DNA from: Carnegiea gigantea
Taxonomy: Eukaryota; Streptophyta; Magnoliopsida; Caryophyllales; Cactaceae
Assembly (NCBI GenBank): GCA_029747015.1
Contig: JAKOGI010000108.1
Span: 644,658-708,657 of the forward strand
DNA length: 64,000 nt
Direction: 5' to 3'
Part shown: one piece after another, positions 1 through 13,500 of the stretch
Numbering within the stretch: position 1 is the first letter of the stretch
Layout of the letters: each line of letters begins with the position of its first letter
Program-made: the position numbers and the translations under genes
Notes under the pieces: generated by a model
Database searches by the model: none
Seen by the model: only the letters and a program-made list of their open reading frames with translations
What the model was told of the DNA's origin: nothing

Positions 1-3000
1 ACATTAAACCTCATTCACACAATATGCACATAAGGCTATCACTTTTCATAATCATACTTTTCTTGGCATTTCATTCATATGATATGCATAAGATGCATAT
101 TTTGAGTCTCAATCAAACCTCATTCATGGGATATGCACATGTCATACACAGGAAGCATATTTTTCTTTTTACTGAAAACACTTCATTTAGCCTCTTAAGG
201 CTCATATTCTTTAAAAGAGATCTCTTCAATATAGGTCTCATAATGACCCTTGAAAACTTTCTTTCTGAAATACTTAAAAAGATGAAACGCCTACTGCTTT
301 TCTTACTTATTAGGAAACTACTCTGGGCATAAGATCATCATAAAGTACTGGTTGGGAGAGATCTACACTCAATCCCAGTGAGATTAACTCACACTAAGCT
401 CTTACTCTCATGATGGCAACTAATTTTTGGACCTTAACCTTCGTTTTAGGGTCTCTAGGGATTACTCCATAGGCTAGGAATTCTCCCGTTCAAGCAAGTT
501 CACTCCCATCTATTGTTCCTAAGCACTTATCTTAGCTATTTAAACTGGTCATAATGACTAATAAGTTTGCTGCCTCTCACAGCAAAATCTTTTTTCATAC
601 AACGCACCCTCTTTTTTTATTTAAATTCTTTAGGGATTCTTCCGTTCAAGCGAATTTACTCCCAAAACTATATGTGCATAGTTAAAATAGGCCATCATTT
701 GCTAATAGTTATGGCTACTATTAGTTACAAATATGAAAAACTTCCTTTCTCAAACTCACCCTCGTTCGCAACAAGAAACTTGATGGCATAAAAGGGAGGG
801 GGTTTGCACTTAACACATTCAAACACTTCACAATCAATCAATCTCAGCATAAGCCACACATGACCTCGCAATTCACACGATTACGGTTAATTCATAACCC
901 AGGCTCCCTCCTCACATACAACCGACCATAGGAAACCTCAAACCACTCATAGTTCTAACTCAAACCATCCAATTACCATCTCGATTTTCAATTCGATAAT
1001 CATAACATATTATCATGCAAACTTATAAAAAGACGTGTAATACGTTTCATGCACTTACCTGGCCAAGCAGCACCATCCAGCAGTGCGTTACCATAAGCAT
1101 ACATATATAACAACACATATATATATACATCTATATCGCCTTAACTTGAAATGACGCTTAACGAACCAACTTAACTAATTAAACATGAATCTTAAAGCAT
1201 TCGTATTTCACAACAGAAGTGACACGTCATTTTTAGGCGTAGCTTTCACGAACTTGAAAGCATCAATTACAAGCACACATAGGTTGTTTCGAAGCTACTT
1301 ATAAGGATGAGTTCATTAAACTAACCTATTTCAATTCGAAGCAATATTAGGTTAGTTTGAAGCTACTAATCAGGCATAAATTAACTAATTATTCACGCAT
1401 CGATTCTCATAAATTAACTAATCATACAAGTATCGATTCTAAGTGCCCATATTTCATTTCGAAGCTGTTAAATAGGCATGAATTAACTAAATAAACATGT
1501 ATCGATGCTAAGTGTTCATATTTCATTTCGAAGCTATTAATCGAGCATGAATTAACCAAGTACACATGTAATTCGATCCTAAGTGTTCATATTTCATTTC
1601 GAAGCGACTTTTCAGGCAGGTTTTAACTAAATATACTTGAATCGATTCTAAACATGCATAATTCATTTCAAAGCTATTTTTCAAGCAATTAAGCCACTTA
1701 AGCATAATACGATTCAAAACGTTCGTTTATTACATCGAAGTTACTATTCAAGTCTAATTTTCAGGCATGTATTAACTGAGTATACTTGAATCAATTCTAA
1801 ACATGCATAATTTATTTCGAAGTAAATTTTCAGGCGTATACTAACTAAATATACTAGAATCGATTCTAAACATGCATAGTTTATTTCGAAGCTATTTTTC
1901 AAGCATGAACTAACTAAGCTAACATATATTGATTCAAAGCTACTTTCGAGTATTAATCAACTAAACTAACATTTAACTTTTCGAAGTCATTTTCAGGCAT
2001 AAACTAACTAAATTTAACATGCATCGCAACTTAAAGGTTAAATAATTTCGAAACTACTAATACTTAGGAGGCGAAAAATACCCACCTCATTCCAAGCTAG
2101 AGGTTCGTTTGAGGGCTCTAGGCTCAACCTTGAGTGCTGGGAAAAATTTGATTCCTTGACCCATGCTTGCTGATCGCTCGACTAGAATAGACCACACCCA
2201 AATCTGCTGCAATCACGCGCTCAAACCCACTCAAAATGGACCCGATTCGACCTGGACTTCACTTACTAGCTTAAGATTGTGATGGGTGTTCAATATAGCG
2301 AATTAACAACCAATTTACAGGACAATTAAAGTGGCTTGAAACAAAGTTGCATGGCCAAGTCTGGGTACGCATTCAGTGCCCCCAATTTGACGCCCCAAAC
2401 TAACCTCCAACGTGGTGATTTCTCCCCGAATTTTGCCCAGATTTGGCACCAAGGTTTTGCTAGTGTGTGGGGAAGGTAGAATGAGGGGAATTAGCTAGAA
2501 CGGGGGAAAATCGGGTGGATTTTCTGGTGCTTTTAGCCGCGGGCATGGTGGAGCGAGAGGAGATGAGGAAGAAGAAGCCGGGAAGGGAGAGAGAGGGCTA
2601 TGGGGGCTGTCGTGACTGAGAAGGAGGAGAAAGGAGAGAGAGGGCTGTGGGGCCTGTCCTCCCTCTTCTATTTCCATCCTAAACTGTTCGATACTTGATA
2701 CCACTAGTCTAATTTGTAACCCAAGTTCTAAACCCAAAATCGATGACACGACCTTTCATCGGTTATTCACTCCCGAAAATATTTAGGTTCGATTTAATAA
2801 CTAACGAAACGAATTCTAAGGTTGACAATCTAATCGTGTTCGGGTTCTCACTCAATTTAATACTCGTTAATAGTCTATATTAACGCATACTAAAAATCAT
2901 CGAAAGATTTTCAAAACTAATAATGATAATATTATTAATAACAATAAAAACATTCCTTTTAATGAAATTATCATTCACATAAGCACATCGATAATAATTT

Positions 3001-3088
3001 AACTCGTATAGTTAATAAAAATACGATTTTTATAACGTAGAAGATAAGACAGTCATGTTAACTTAAAATAAAGAAGGCGGATCTTACA
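1..3088 (-). repeat. 3' LTR (partial) of a giant non-coding LTR retrotransposon
   Basis: This block is a diverged copy of 6,829-9,437, in the same orientation, and ends with the same ...CTTACA edge at 3,088. Read on the minus strand it starts TGTAAG, directly after a polypurine tract, as a 3' LTR should. Its far end lies beyond the left window edge. It holds about 250 bp (near 745-985) and about 320 bp (near 2,060-2,390) that are missing from the other LTR, and lacks about 85 bp that the other copy has near 6,955-7,040. The indels and many substitutions mean the insertion is not recent. No coding sequence is visible. Confidence 0.85.
1265..2060. repeat. ~70-bp degenerate tandem repeats inside the LTR
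   Basis: The motif catttcgaagct recurs at about 1,455, 1,524, 1,595 and 1,664, a period of 69-71 bp, with weaker units on both sides. Each unit also carries a form of gaattaactaa, atcgattctaa and catgcata. Short minus-strand ORFs here arise from the repeats and are not genes. Confidence 0.85.
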
Positions 3089-3100
3089 CTCTCCCCCCTT
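3089..3100 (-). other. Polypurine tract of the giant LTR element
   Basis: On the minus strand this reads AAGGGGGGAGAG immediately before the LTR start TGTAAG. The bases upstream (GGACGAAATTCTTTT on the minus strand) match the PPT context I know from Tekay/Del-type chromovirus Ty3/gypsy elements, suggesting the non-coding element derives from that lineage. Confidence 0.85.
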
Positions 3101-5907
3101 AAAAGAATTTCGTCCTCCAAATTTTAAACCTAAGTTCGGTTATTCCTAGAATGGATGCACACAATTACGATCTACATGGTATGTTTCCAAAAGGTTTCAT
3201 TTTGCAATCACTACTTCTTTTAAATTGAGGGAAAATGAGTTTTAGAATCTAGTCTCCTCCTCGCCAATCCTCTTCAAGTGTCTACTCACTCTATTTAGGC
3301 GCCGAGGGTAAATCGCATTGAAGAGGGGCAAATGAGTTGGCATAGAAACCCTATTGAGTTTGTTTTGAAAATGAACGTAGATTTTCGATAATCTAGACTG
3401 AATCCACCTAGTAAGCAACAACTCTATATACATGCATTGCTATGAATTGAAGTTTGAAGGAAGAGAAATTAGGTAGTTGACTCCTCAAGGTCATATGCTA
3501 GTAGTCTCATTCTAAAACATGAATTCAGTCACCTTTGGGATCACAATGGTCAACTCAAAAATTCCTATAGCACATTAGAACAATAAGACCATTACATAGC
3601 ACCACAGGGTATCATTTAAGCATAATAACATCACATAATATTACATAGTATCAACAATTCAACGTTCTTAAGCCTAGGAGTTGGATGTAAACATAAAACT
3701 AGCTAAGGTACATATAGAAAATGAAAACCTATGTGACCGACATTTCTATGTTTTTATATCAATTTCGAATAACTTTTAAGCATTTCATTCATGGCAACTT
3801 AGACGGGGCATGCTAAAGTCGTATGAATGAGTTAACTTAATCAGGTTCATTCAAAAGCATAAAGATATTAGGTCAATCTAAGGTTAAATCATTCACTAAA
3901 AGGTTACCACGTTACACTAAGATGGCAAAGATACTAATTACGCCATGTTGGCAATGAAAGAACTTGAAGTAGCATTTAAGATCACATGGACATCACGTAG
4001 GGTTAACATCAAAGCATTGAAGATGAAGAATCATGAATCGCATGAACTAGCATAATCATGTTGATAAGAACAACTTTTGAAAAGGTGCTAATGTAGAAAT
4101 GCAAGTTGATGACTTTGATGGTGGGGAGGCGTTTCCTAAGGTCACTACTTGGAGCTGACTGTCTCTTAAGTCATAAATTTGTATAAATGAATGGTTATAC
4201 TCCTGGACGAGTATTGGGCCTATTGTTTATGGGCCTACATACTTCCCGCTGTGCTACTCTGATCAAACATTTAAGGGCAAGAATATGTGAATGTAGGTTT
4301 CTAGGGTCACCTTACCATGCTTCAAATATGTGTGTATGCAGTTATTCAACTATTACGTGGAATCATAGAATTCACAGAAAACAAGCAACAAGTCAGAGGT
4401 TATGCCATGTCATGAATCACAAAACTTAGATAATCTGAACAATCAAGTCACGTACCAATCCAACTCAAGTCAAGCTCATTCACTAGCATACAAAATCAAA
4501 GCATTTCAAAACTAAGTTACTTAACCAGGAGGTTTTCATTTTATAGCAAGGCAACAGAGACATCACACAACATCACTTGGCATCATAATAAAGCCTTAAG
4601 ACATATAGATTCACAGGGTCGTCACATAGGAAGAACACCTAGAATTGTATATACGTGTACAATCCCCCTTTGAAACCTGTGGTCAATGGCATGCCCTAAA
4701 CACCGTCTAATTTAGGAAGGATTGGTGTCCAGCTGCTAGAGTTGTTTGAGTATGCTTGGCATTAATGGTCTCATAGGTACGCGTTGAGGTCTTATGAGGC
4801 ACACCCATCCCACAGGTGATTATAGGAGTCTCACTGTAGGTTGCTTAACTTAGTAAGGATCATTTACTATGTACAATTCCAAAGTCTACTAGGTTGTTCT
4901 TCCCTTTCCCTTCCTAGGTGTATTAGGGTTCGTTATAGCCAAAACATCATCACCCCATTCACGAATAACAATCCGTATAATAGAATGCAAGTAATGCACG
5001 GTTTAGGCAACAATGATAAGAAAGGGGAACAGTAGGTACACTTACATAATGTTTAACGAGATCCTACCCCTAGCATTTAGTTTTCCGAGCATGCATAGGA
5101 AGATATTCCTAGTTTCACTCAGTCACTTTAGAATTCACAACAGCAAGGTATCATTCAGTAGGATCATCAATCATAGCAGCCAATCTCGACACGTATAGCA
5201 CAAGGGCCTGTAGTTGTGAACTTAAACTCATTCATCATTGCTAAAAAGGCGCAAGTCCTTCGGTGCAAGGTAAACCTTGACTCGATAGCCAGAAAGACAT
5301 TAACATTTAGAAGCTTCGGATTTCAAAGGTGGAAAATAGCTCATCTGTTTTGAGCTTCTTCTCTACTAACCTTTGAGTATGTCTGATCACTCCATTACGG
5401 AGCCCAAGGAGCAAATCATACTTTAGGGGAAAAGACGAGCTTAAAAAAAGATTTTCAATCGCTCGAGTCTAAATAAACGTACTTTAACTATCGATTGTCT
5501 TATCAAAGCACATGAAGAAAACCTTTACTATTCGAACCGTCACTTGACTCACACAATACAAGTGAATTGGACTCACATCCTAACACATGACTCACATTTT
5601 ATTCGATCGGCTTAACCGGATCGCATAAAAGTCTATCAATGAAGTCAATTAGCATATTAGGAATATATTATATCAATGAGCACCCACAACGTCACCTCGA
5701 GCTGGGGAGCCATTTGACTCCTATACTAACGCCCAACTCACCACTTTCATTACATCGACCTACTCGAGCCTCACACAAGTTGCAAATGGCCATACTATAA
5801 GGCACACTTACACACAAGGCAGGCATGTGTCACGTCATCGTGAACGCGTTCCTAGGTAACCATATGAGATGCAAGACTCAGATTGCGGTCTATGGCCGCA
5901 GGACCAT
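3101..5907 (-). mobile_element. Internal region of the giant LTR element, no coding capacity (LARD-like)
   Basis: The 2.8 kb between PPT and primer site holds no gag, protease, integrase or RT similarity in any frame. The longest ORFs are 60-80 codons and look random. With LTRs of 3.5 kb this fits a large retrotransposon derivative (LARD) that moves using proteins made by an autonomous relative. It could alternatively be a very decayed autonomous element, but a pol gene in the state of the neighbouring copia copies would still be recognisable. Confidence 0.7.
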
Positions 5908-5919
5908 GCTCTGATACCA
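5908..5919 (-). other. Primer binding site, tRNA-Met type
   Basis: On the minus strand it reads TGGTATCAGAGC, complementary to the initiator-Met tRNA 3' end. It lies five bases inside the end of the 5' LTR and fixes the element's orientation. Confidence 0.9.
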
Positions 5920-5924
5920 TCAAT

Positions 5925-8900
5925 TGTAACACCCTAGCCCCTAGGGTCGGGAGCGCTACGTTTTCTTACTTCCTACCTAATTTATGGTGCAAAACGAACA
6001 GATTTTCTCCTAAAAATTGACCGTTTTTAGGCTAAAAGCCTTACAATAAATCCCTGCAGATCAACGGAAGCATAAAACATTTTAAAAGAAGCTCAACGGC
6101 TGCACACCGAAGTTCATAACTTAACGCGCCACTCACTCGGAGTACATCAAACAAAATAGTTCATTAATATAGGAAAAGTGAAAGATAAAACTCAACGATT
6201 CACACAACCGGAGTACTGGGGTTTATATCCCAAAACACAACTAACTTTAACCAAGAAGACATCTAACTAGGTTGGCTCATACGGCCATACAGAGCGACCT
6301 TTATACCATATGCATTACATGAACTTGAATACTTGGTTTACATACATTTACAAACTAAGAATACATGCTATAACATCATTAAGCGGTGAGACTACTTCAC
6401 TATGGGCACACTTAACTCCCTTTAAGCAAAGATAACTTCCATTTCGGCATAACTGATTCAATTTCTTCTTGTCACAAAGAAAACCTCGGGAAAAGGGGGA
6501 AAGAGTAGTGGGATGAGCAACAACACGCTCAGTGAGTGTCCCCCGACCCCCTTAAAACCAAAACCGTTGCAGGCAATAATACCTTTAATAGTCACATATC
6601 ACGTATTCATACCTTACTATCATATTAGGCATTCATAAAACCCTTATGGAAGGTTCACCATTCATAAACATCATTTTTGCCACTCAAACTCATTTTTAGG
6701 CTCCTAAATAACCAATTTTTTAAAACCAAGTACTCAAATCACATAAGCAAACAACGAGGCTAAGCACAGAAACTTTCTTTTTCATAAACATAACTACTCA
6801 GCATTCCATTCAAACTATGCATGAAACCTCTTTCATATAATGTGCACATAAGGCTATCACTTTTCATAATCATACTTTTTTTGGCATTTCATTTATATGA
6901 CATGCATAAGACGCACATTTTGAGTCTTAGTCAAACCTCATTCATGGGATATGGATGAACTATGCTCATAAGTCTTTCTTTTCATATTCGTGTCTTACTT
7001 AGCATCTCATTCATAAGTTATACTTGGAATATGCACATATCATACACAGGAAGCTTTCTTTCTTTTTACTGAAAACATGTCATTTAGCCTCTTGAGGCTC
7101 ATATTCTTTAAAAGAGATCTCGCCTATATTGATCTCATAATGACCCTTGAAAACTTTTTTCTGAAATACTTAAAAAGATGAAACGCCGACTGCTTTTCTC
7201 ACTTATTAGGAAACTACTCTGGGCATAAGATCATCATAAAGTGCTGGTTGGGAGAATCTACACTCAATTCCAGTGAGATTAACTCACACTAAGCTCTTAC
7301 TCCTGGGATGACAACTAACTTTTAGACCTTAACCCTCATCAGGGTCTCTAGGGATTACTCCCTAGGTGAGGGATTCTCCCGTTCAAGTAGGTTCACTCCT
7401 ATCTATTGTCCCTAAGTACTGATCTTAGCCATTTAAACTGGTCATAACGACTAATAAGTTTGCTGCCTCTCACAGCGAAATCCTTTTTTATACAATGCAC
7501 TCTCTTTTTATTTAAATTCTTTAGAGATTCCCCCGTTCAAGCGAGTTCACTCCCAAAACTATATTTGCATAGTTAAAATAGGCCTTCATTTGCTAATAGT
7601 TATGGCTACTTTTAGTTACAAACATGAAAAACTTCAAACTATCCAACTACCATCTCGGTTTTCAATTCGATAATCATAACATATTATCATGAATACTTAT
7701 AAAAAGACGTGTAATAGGGTTTATGCACTTACTTGGGCAAGCAACACCATCCAGCGGTGCATTACCGCAAGCATACATATATAACCATACATATTTATAT
7801 ACATCTATCTCACCTTAACTTGAAATGACGCTTAACGAATCAACTTAACTAATTAATCATGAATCTTAAAGCATTCGTATTTCACAACAGAAGTGACACG
7901 TCATTTTTAGGCGTAGCTTTCACGAACTTGAGAAGCGTCAATTACAAGCACACATAGGTTGTTTCGAAGCTACTTATAAGCATGAGTTCATTAAACTAAC
8001 CTATTTCGATTCGAAGCATTATTAGGTTAGTTTGAAGCTACTAGTCAGGGATAAATTAACTAATTATTCAAGCATCGATTCTCATAAATAAACTAAGCAT
8101 ACAAGTATCAATTCTAAGTGCCCATATTTCATTTCGAAGCTGTTGAACAGGCATGAATTAACTAAATAAACATGTATCGATGCTAAGTGTTCACATTTCA
8201 TTTCGAAGCTATTAATCGAGCATGAATTAACCAAGTACACATGTAATTCGATTCTAAGTGTTCGTATTTCATTTCGAAGCTACTTTTCAGGTAGGTCTTA
8301 ACTAAATATACTTGAATCGATTCTAAACATGCATAATTCATTTCGAAGCTATTTTTCAAGCAATTAAGCCACTTAAGCATAATACGATTCAAAGCGTTCG
8401 TTCATTACATCGAAGTTACTATTCAAGTCTAATTTTCAGGCATGTATTAACTGAGTATACTTGAATCGATTCTAAACATGCATAATTGATTTCGAACTAA
8501 ATTTTCAGGTGTGTATTAACTGAATATACTAGAATCGATTCTAAACATGCATAATTCATTTCGAAGCTATTTTTCAAGCATGAACTAACTAAGCTAACAT
8601 ATATCGATTCAAAGCCACTTTCGAATATTAATCAACTAAAACAACATTTAACGTTTCGAAGTCATTTTCAGTTATAAACTAACTAAACTTAACATGTATC
8701 GCAACTTAAAGGTTAAAACAATTTCGAAACAATTTCGAAACAATTGATTTCTAACATGGTGATTTCTCCTCGAATTTCACCCAGATTTGGCACCAAGGTT
8801 TTGCTAGTTTGTGGGGAAGATAGAATGAATGGAATTACAGCTAGAAGAGGGGAAAATCGGGTGGATTTTTTGGTGCTTTTAGCCGCGGGCATGGTGGAGC

Positions 8901-9437
8901 GAGAGGAGATAAGGAAGAAGAAGCCGAGAAGGGAGAGAAAGGGCTCGGGGCTGTCGTGACCGAGAAGGAGGAGAAAGAAGAAAGGGGTTTGGAAAATTAC
9001 AAAACCCCTCCCTCTTCTATTTCCATCCCAAACTGTTCGATACTTGACACCGCTAGTTTAATTTGTAACCCGAATTCTAAACCCAAAATTGATAACACGA
9101 CCTATCATCGGTTATTCACTCCCGAAAATATTTAGGTTCGATTTAGTGACTAACGAAACGAATTCTAAGATTGACAACCTAATCGTATTCTGGTTCTCAC
9201 TTGATTTAGTGCTCGTTAATAGTCTATATTAATGCATACTAAAAATTATCGAAAGATTTTCAAAACTAATAATGATAATAATATTAATAACGACGAAAAC
9301 ATTCCTTTTAATGAAATTATCCTTCACATAAGTACATCGATAATAATTTAACTCGTATAGTTAATAAAAATATAATTTTTATAACATAGAAGGTAAGACA
9401 GCCAGGTTAATTTAAAATAAAGAAGGCGGGCCTTACA
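5925..9437 (-). repeat. 5' LTR of the giant non-coding element
   Basis: Complete LTR of 3,513 bp. On the minus strand it begins TGTAAGGCCCG and ends GGGTGTTACA, the usual TG...CA edges. The primer site follows on one side. On the other side the sequence changes at once to copia gag. The first five flanking bases, gtact (9,438-9,442), are the predicted target duplication; its partner is outside the window. Confidence 0.9.
7945..8735. repeat. ~70-bp tandem repeats in the 5' LTR
   Basis: Same array as at 1,265-2,060, with the catttcgaagct unit repeated about every 70 bp. The two arrays align unit by unit, so the array predates the insertion. Confidence 0.8.
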
Positions 9438-10445
9438 GTACTATCTTCATCCCTCAGACGCACCTACGGCGATTATTACCGTGCTCAAATTGGATAGGAT
9501 GAACTATAAGCTATGAGAAAAGGCCGTTTTAACTGCGTTAATGGCAACGAATAAAGTGGCATTCATTGATGGCACAATCTCCAAGCCGGAGATGCAAAAA
9601 GGAGCCTATTCAGCCACGGCTAATGCGTGGATTATTGTGAACTCCATGGTCACTTCATGGATTCTAAACATTAATGCAAGTATTGCTTACACTGACTCGG
9701 CTCAAGCTATAAGGGAAAATATTTAGAAAAGGTACGCAGTACCGAATGTGCCAAAAATTCATCGACTAAAAGCCTAGATTGCTTCATGTAAACAAGGTGA
9801 CTTGGACATGGTCGAGTTTTTCTCAAAGTTGATGGGACTTTGGAATGAACTCGATAATACCATTAAGCATCCAGTTTATGTGTTATGCCGCAAGCAAATA
9901 TGCTAAGATGGCCGAACAAGATCGGGTTCATCAATTTTTGAGGGGCTTAGACGATGACGCATATTCAAACGTTCAGTCCCAAATTCTTATTGTAAATCCT
10001 CTTCCATCTCTTGACAAAATATTCAGTATGGCTCAGCAAGAAGAGAATCATAAAAGAGTGATAAGCGAACGGGATCATAAATATGAAAATGCATCCGCCT
10101 TCACTGTCACCCACTATAACAAAGGAGGACAATTCAGTGGAGATTGGGTAAGTTACAAGCATTGTGGCAAGGTCGGACATGAGGAAGCCAACTATTTCGA
10201 GGTGGTTGGATACCCTGCCGGCTAGAATGCAAGAGGCAGACGCAGTAGTCAAGGCCGAGGCAGGGGCACTCGTGGCAAGGTAAGAACAATGGTGGCCGTG
10301 GACGTGGAGGCTACTCGGCCAGCAAGCAAATTCTATCTAGCAGATGACCCCCACCTAGCAGACTAATTCGGCCCAGTTCACATAAGGCAGTAGCAGTAGA
10401 CTAGAAGAAGGGCGCATGATCTTGTCCAAAGTTACGGACGAATAG
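9438..10445 (+). pseudogene. Ty1/copia gag remnant (element copia-1)
   Basis: The reading frame opens at the LTR border with YLHPSDAPTAIITVLKLDRM, the conserved gag N-terminus. The UBN2-type gag core follows (KVAFIDGTISKP, then SWILN), and a nucleocapsid knuckle sits near 10,160. The frame is broken: a TGA stands for the expected Trp near 9,515, there is a TAG after 9,723, and frames switch near 9,845. In the knuckle both outer Cys of CX2CX4HX4C are Tyr (YKHCGKVGHEEANY). The upstream part of gag, the primer site and the 5' LTR must lie left of the giant element, outside the window. Confidence 0.8.
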
Positions 10446-10509
10446 GTACAAAAATTGCTTAGTCTCATCGAGACTCCAAAAGACAATCATGAACGTTTAT
10501 CGGGTAAGT

Positions 10510-13500
10510 GTGATTGACTTTTAGATAGTGGTGCTTCCTATCACATGACTGGAAATTTAAGCTTGTTATCTCATATTCATGAAATTGATGCCGTACCTGT
10601 GGGAATGCCCAATGGAGTTATCACCTATGCCAATAAACGAGGATCTGCAAGGCTAAACGAAAAATTGATCTTACGCAATGTTTTATTTGTCCCTACCCTA
10701 AATTGCAACTTAATATCAATTGCACAATTCATTGAGGATCTTTTTTGTACTGTAACATTTACTCGTAAATCATGTGTGATATAGGACCTTACTACGAAGG
10801 TCCGGATTGGATCGAGTGGGCATAGAAGGGGGTGTATTTCTACAAAAGAGGGTCGATGACACAGGCTCAAGCAAACAAGGTTATAACACATGAAGTATGG
10901 CATAGAAGATTGGAGCATCCATCAATTCAGGCATCATTCAGTTTGTCTAATATTGTTTTAGGAATAGTTAATAGTAATAGTCAAAAGGACTTATGTAATG
11001 CGTGCTTAAAAGCAAAACAGACATGATTACCTTTTAATATTAGTGAGAATAAAGCCTCAAAACCATTTGATCTCATTCACTGCGACATATCGGGTGCATA
11101 TTTTGTTAAGTCCTTTTGTGGTGCTAGCTATTTTCTCATTATCTTGGATGATGCTAGCCGTTGTGTGTGGATCTATCTCATGAAATGCAAGAGTGAAGCG
11201 TCTCAATTTGTTAAAGATTTTTGTGCTATGATTCAAATCCAATTTGGTACAAAAGTAAAAACCATTAGGAGTGATAATGATAGTGAGTTTGTTTCCATTC
11301 CTACGAAAAGGTTTTATAATGAGCAAGGCATAATTCATGAAACTAGTTATGTCAATACGGCCCAACAAAATGGAAGGATTGAAAGAAAACATAGGCATGT
11401 CTTGAATGTGGCAAGGGCTCTTCGTTTTGAAGCCTATTTACCTATTGAATTTTGGGGAGAGTGTGTCTTAGCCGTAGTCCATCTTATTAATAAAACACCT
11501 ACCAAAATTCTTCATGGCAAAACCCCCTATGAAGAATTATTTAAAGCGAAACCCACGTATGATCATATTAGGGTCTTTGAGTGCTTATATTATGCATATA
11601 ACAATCAAAGGCAACAAGATAAATTTGGGGCACCCAGAAAAAGGTGCATATTTATAGGGTATCCGCATGGTAAAAAGGGTTGGAAGTTATATGATATTGA
11701 AACCGTAGAGATGTTTGTTAGCCATGACGTAATTTTTCATGAAGAGACCTACCCCTTTGCATCCAAAGCAATCTCAGAAAATGATGCATTTGGCAAAATG
11801 GAATAGACCCCAGGATGGATTTTTGATGAAAGTTTGGGTGTCTTTAGACCTGACTCTCATCCAGAAGGCGCCCAACCCAGCTGCAACAGTCCAGTGCCAT
11901 GTGTTGTAGAATCTAGGCCGGTCTCATATAGCAGTACATGACCCAGTAATTCTCAGGTGCTCAGCCCATCGAATGATAGGCCACACAACAGCACTCGACC
12001 TAGTGCCATGACCCAGCAACCATTGAGATCCACTGCCTCACCACACATGGTGCGATTCCAAGACTCAGTTCTAGTCTAAGCCGCATAGCCCAATGGACTA
12101 GAGAGACATTATGGGTTAGGGGAAGTGATTCGTCTGGGTCAGCCTCTCCAGCAGCAGCTATGGGTTCTGTTGACAATAGCAAGTGGGTTAGAAATGCCCC
12201 AAAGCATCTCCAAGATTATGTTTGCTGCACAGCTCAGTCCAACACCCCCTCTTCTAATGGGAGCCCAGTCCAAAAAGCATCTTTAGGTAAATCGTATCTC
12301 ATAGCTAACTATGTTACATGCAATAATTTTTCTGATCCACATCGATATTATTTAGCGGCTACTCCCAAAATTGTGGAGCCTAGATTTTTCCATGAAGTCG
12401 TAAAATGTCCTAAGTGGTGGGAAGCAATGGCCAAAGAAATTGAAGCCACGGAGATGAATCAAACTTAGTCCATCGTTGATTTACCCTCAGGACGAAAACC
12501 CATTAATTGTAAATGTGTGTATAAAGTCAAATACAACTCAGATGGAAGCATTGAGAGATACGAAGCTCGGTTGGGGATTCATGGTGACAAGTAGATCAAA
12601 GCTTTGATTATAACGAGACATTTGCTCCAGTTGCAAAAATGGCAAGTGTATGTTATTTTCTTTCAGTGGCAGCAGCAAAAGGATGGGCTCTTCATCAAAT
12701 GGACGCCAATAATGCCTTCCTTCATGGAGACCTAGATGAGGAGGTTTATATGACTCTACCCCCTGGATTCAAGACTACGAATTCTACCAAAGTGTGTCGC
12801 CTTCAGAAATCCCTATATGGCCTAAAACAAGCTCCTTGACAATGGTTTGCGAAGTTATCCTCTATGCTTCTTGCCTATGGGTTTGTCTGATCTTATGGTG
12901 ATTATTCACTCTTCACATACACAAACGGTAACAAATTTATTGCTTTACTCGTTTACGTTGATGATTTGTTACTAACGGGAAATGATGCTGATCTATGTGC
13001 CAAGTTCAAGGCATAACTTAATCGATGTTTTCGCATCAAAGATTTGGGCCCCTCAAATATTTTTTGGGTATTGAAGTAGCCCGAAATGAAAAGGGCCTAT
13101 TCCTATGACAAAGGAAGTACGCTCTCGAAATTGTTGAGGAATGTGGACTGCTTGGAGCAAAGCCAGTGGATTTTCCTATGGAGACTAATCACAAGTTAGG
13201 CTTAGCAACTAGGAAGTTACTTCAAGATCCTAGCTAGTACCGTGGTTAGTGGGCCGCCTTATCTATCTTACCCTTACTCGACCCGAGTTAAGCTATGCCA
13301 TTCATATTTCATCCCAGTTCATGCAAGCACCCCGGGAACCTCATATGGAAGTGGCTCGTTGCGTTCTTCGGTATCTCAAAGGCAATCCCAGACAAGGCAT
13401 TCTCCTGTGAAGCAATTTTGACTTATGAATTGTCGCTTTTTGTGATTCCGATTGGGGGGCATATCCACTCACTAGGAAATCTCTCACCGGCTATTTTGTG

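Noticed and set aside
1523..1717. Minus-strand 64-codon ORF repeated at 8,198-8,392
   Set aside because: It lies inside the 70-bp tandem array of the LTR and reflects repeat periodicity, not a conserved protein.
1265..2060. CRISPR-like array
   Set aside because: Units are degenerate and contiguous with no unique spacers, and the DNA is a plant LTR.
2495..2749. 84-codon Ser/Pro-rich minus-strand ORF
   Set aside because: Lies in the LTR; the matching region of the other LTR (8,850-9,060) does not preserve the frame.
5908..5919. Fragments of a tRNA-Met gene (also at 35,771, 36,826, 51,326 and 62,191)
   Set aside because: Only the 12-18 base primer complement is present at each place, next to LTR ends or viral leaders; there is no cloverleaf.
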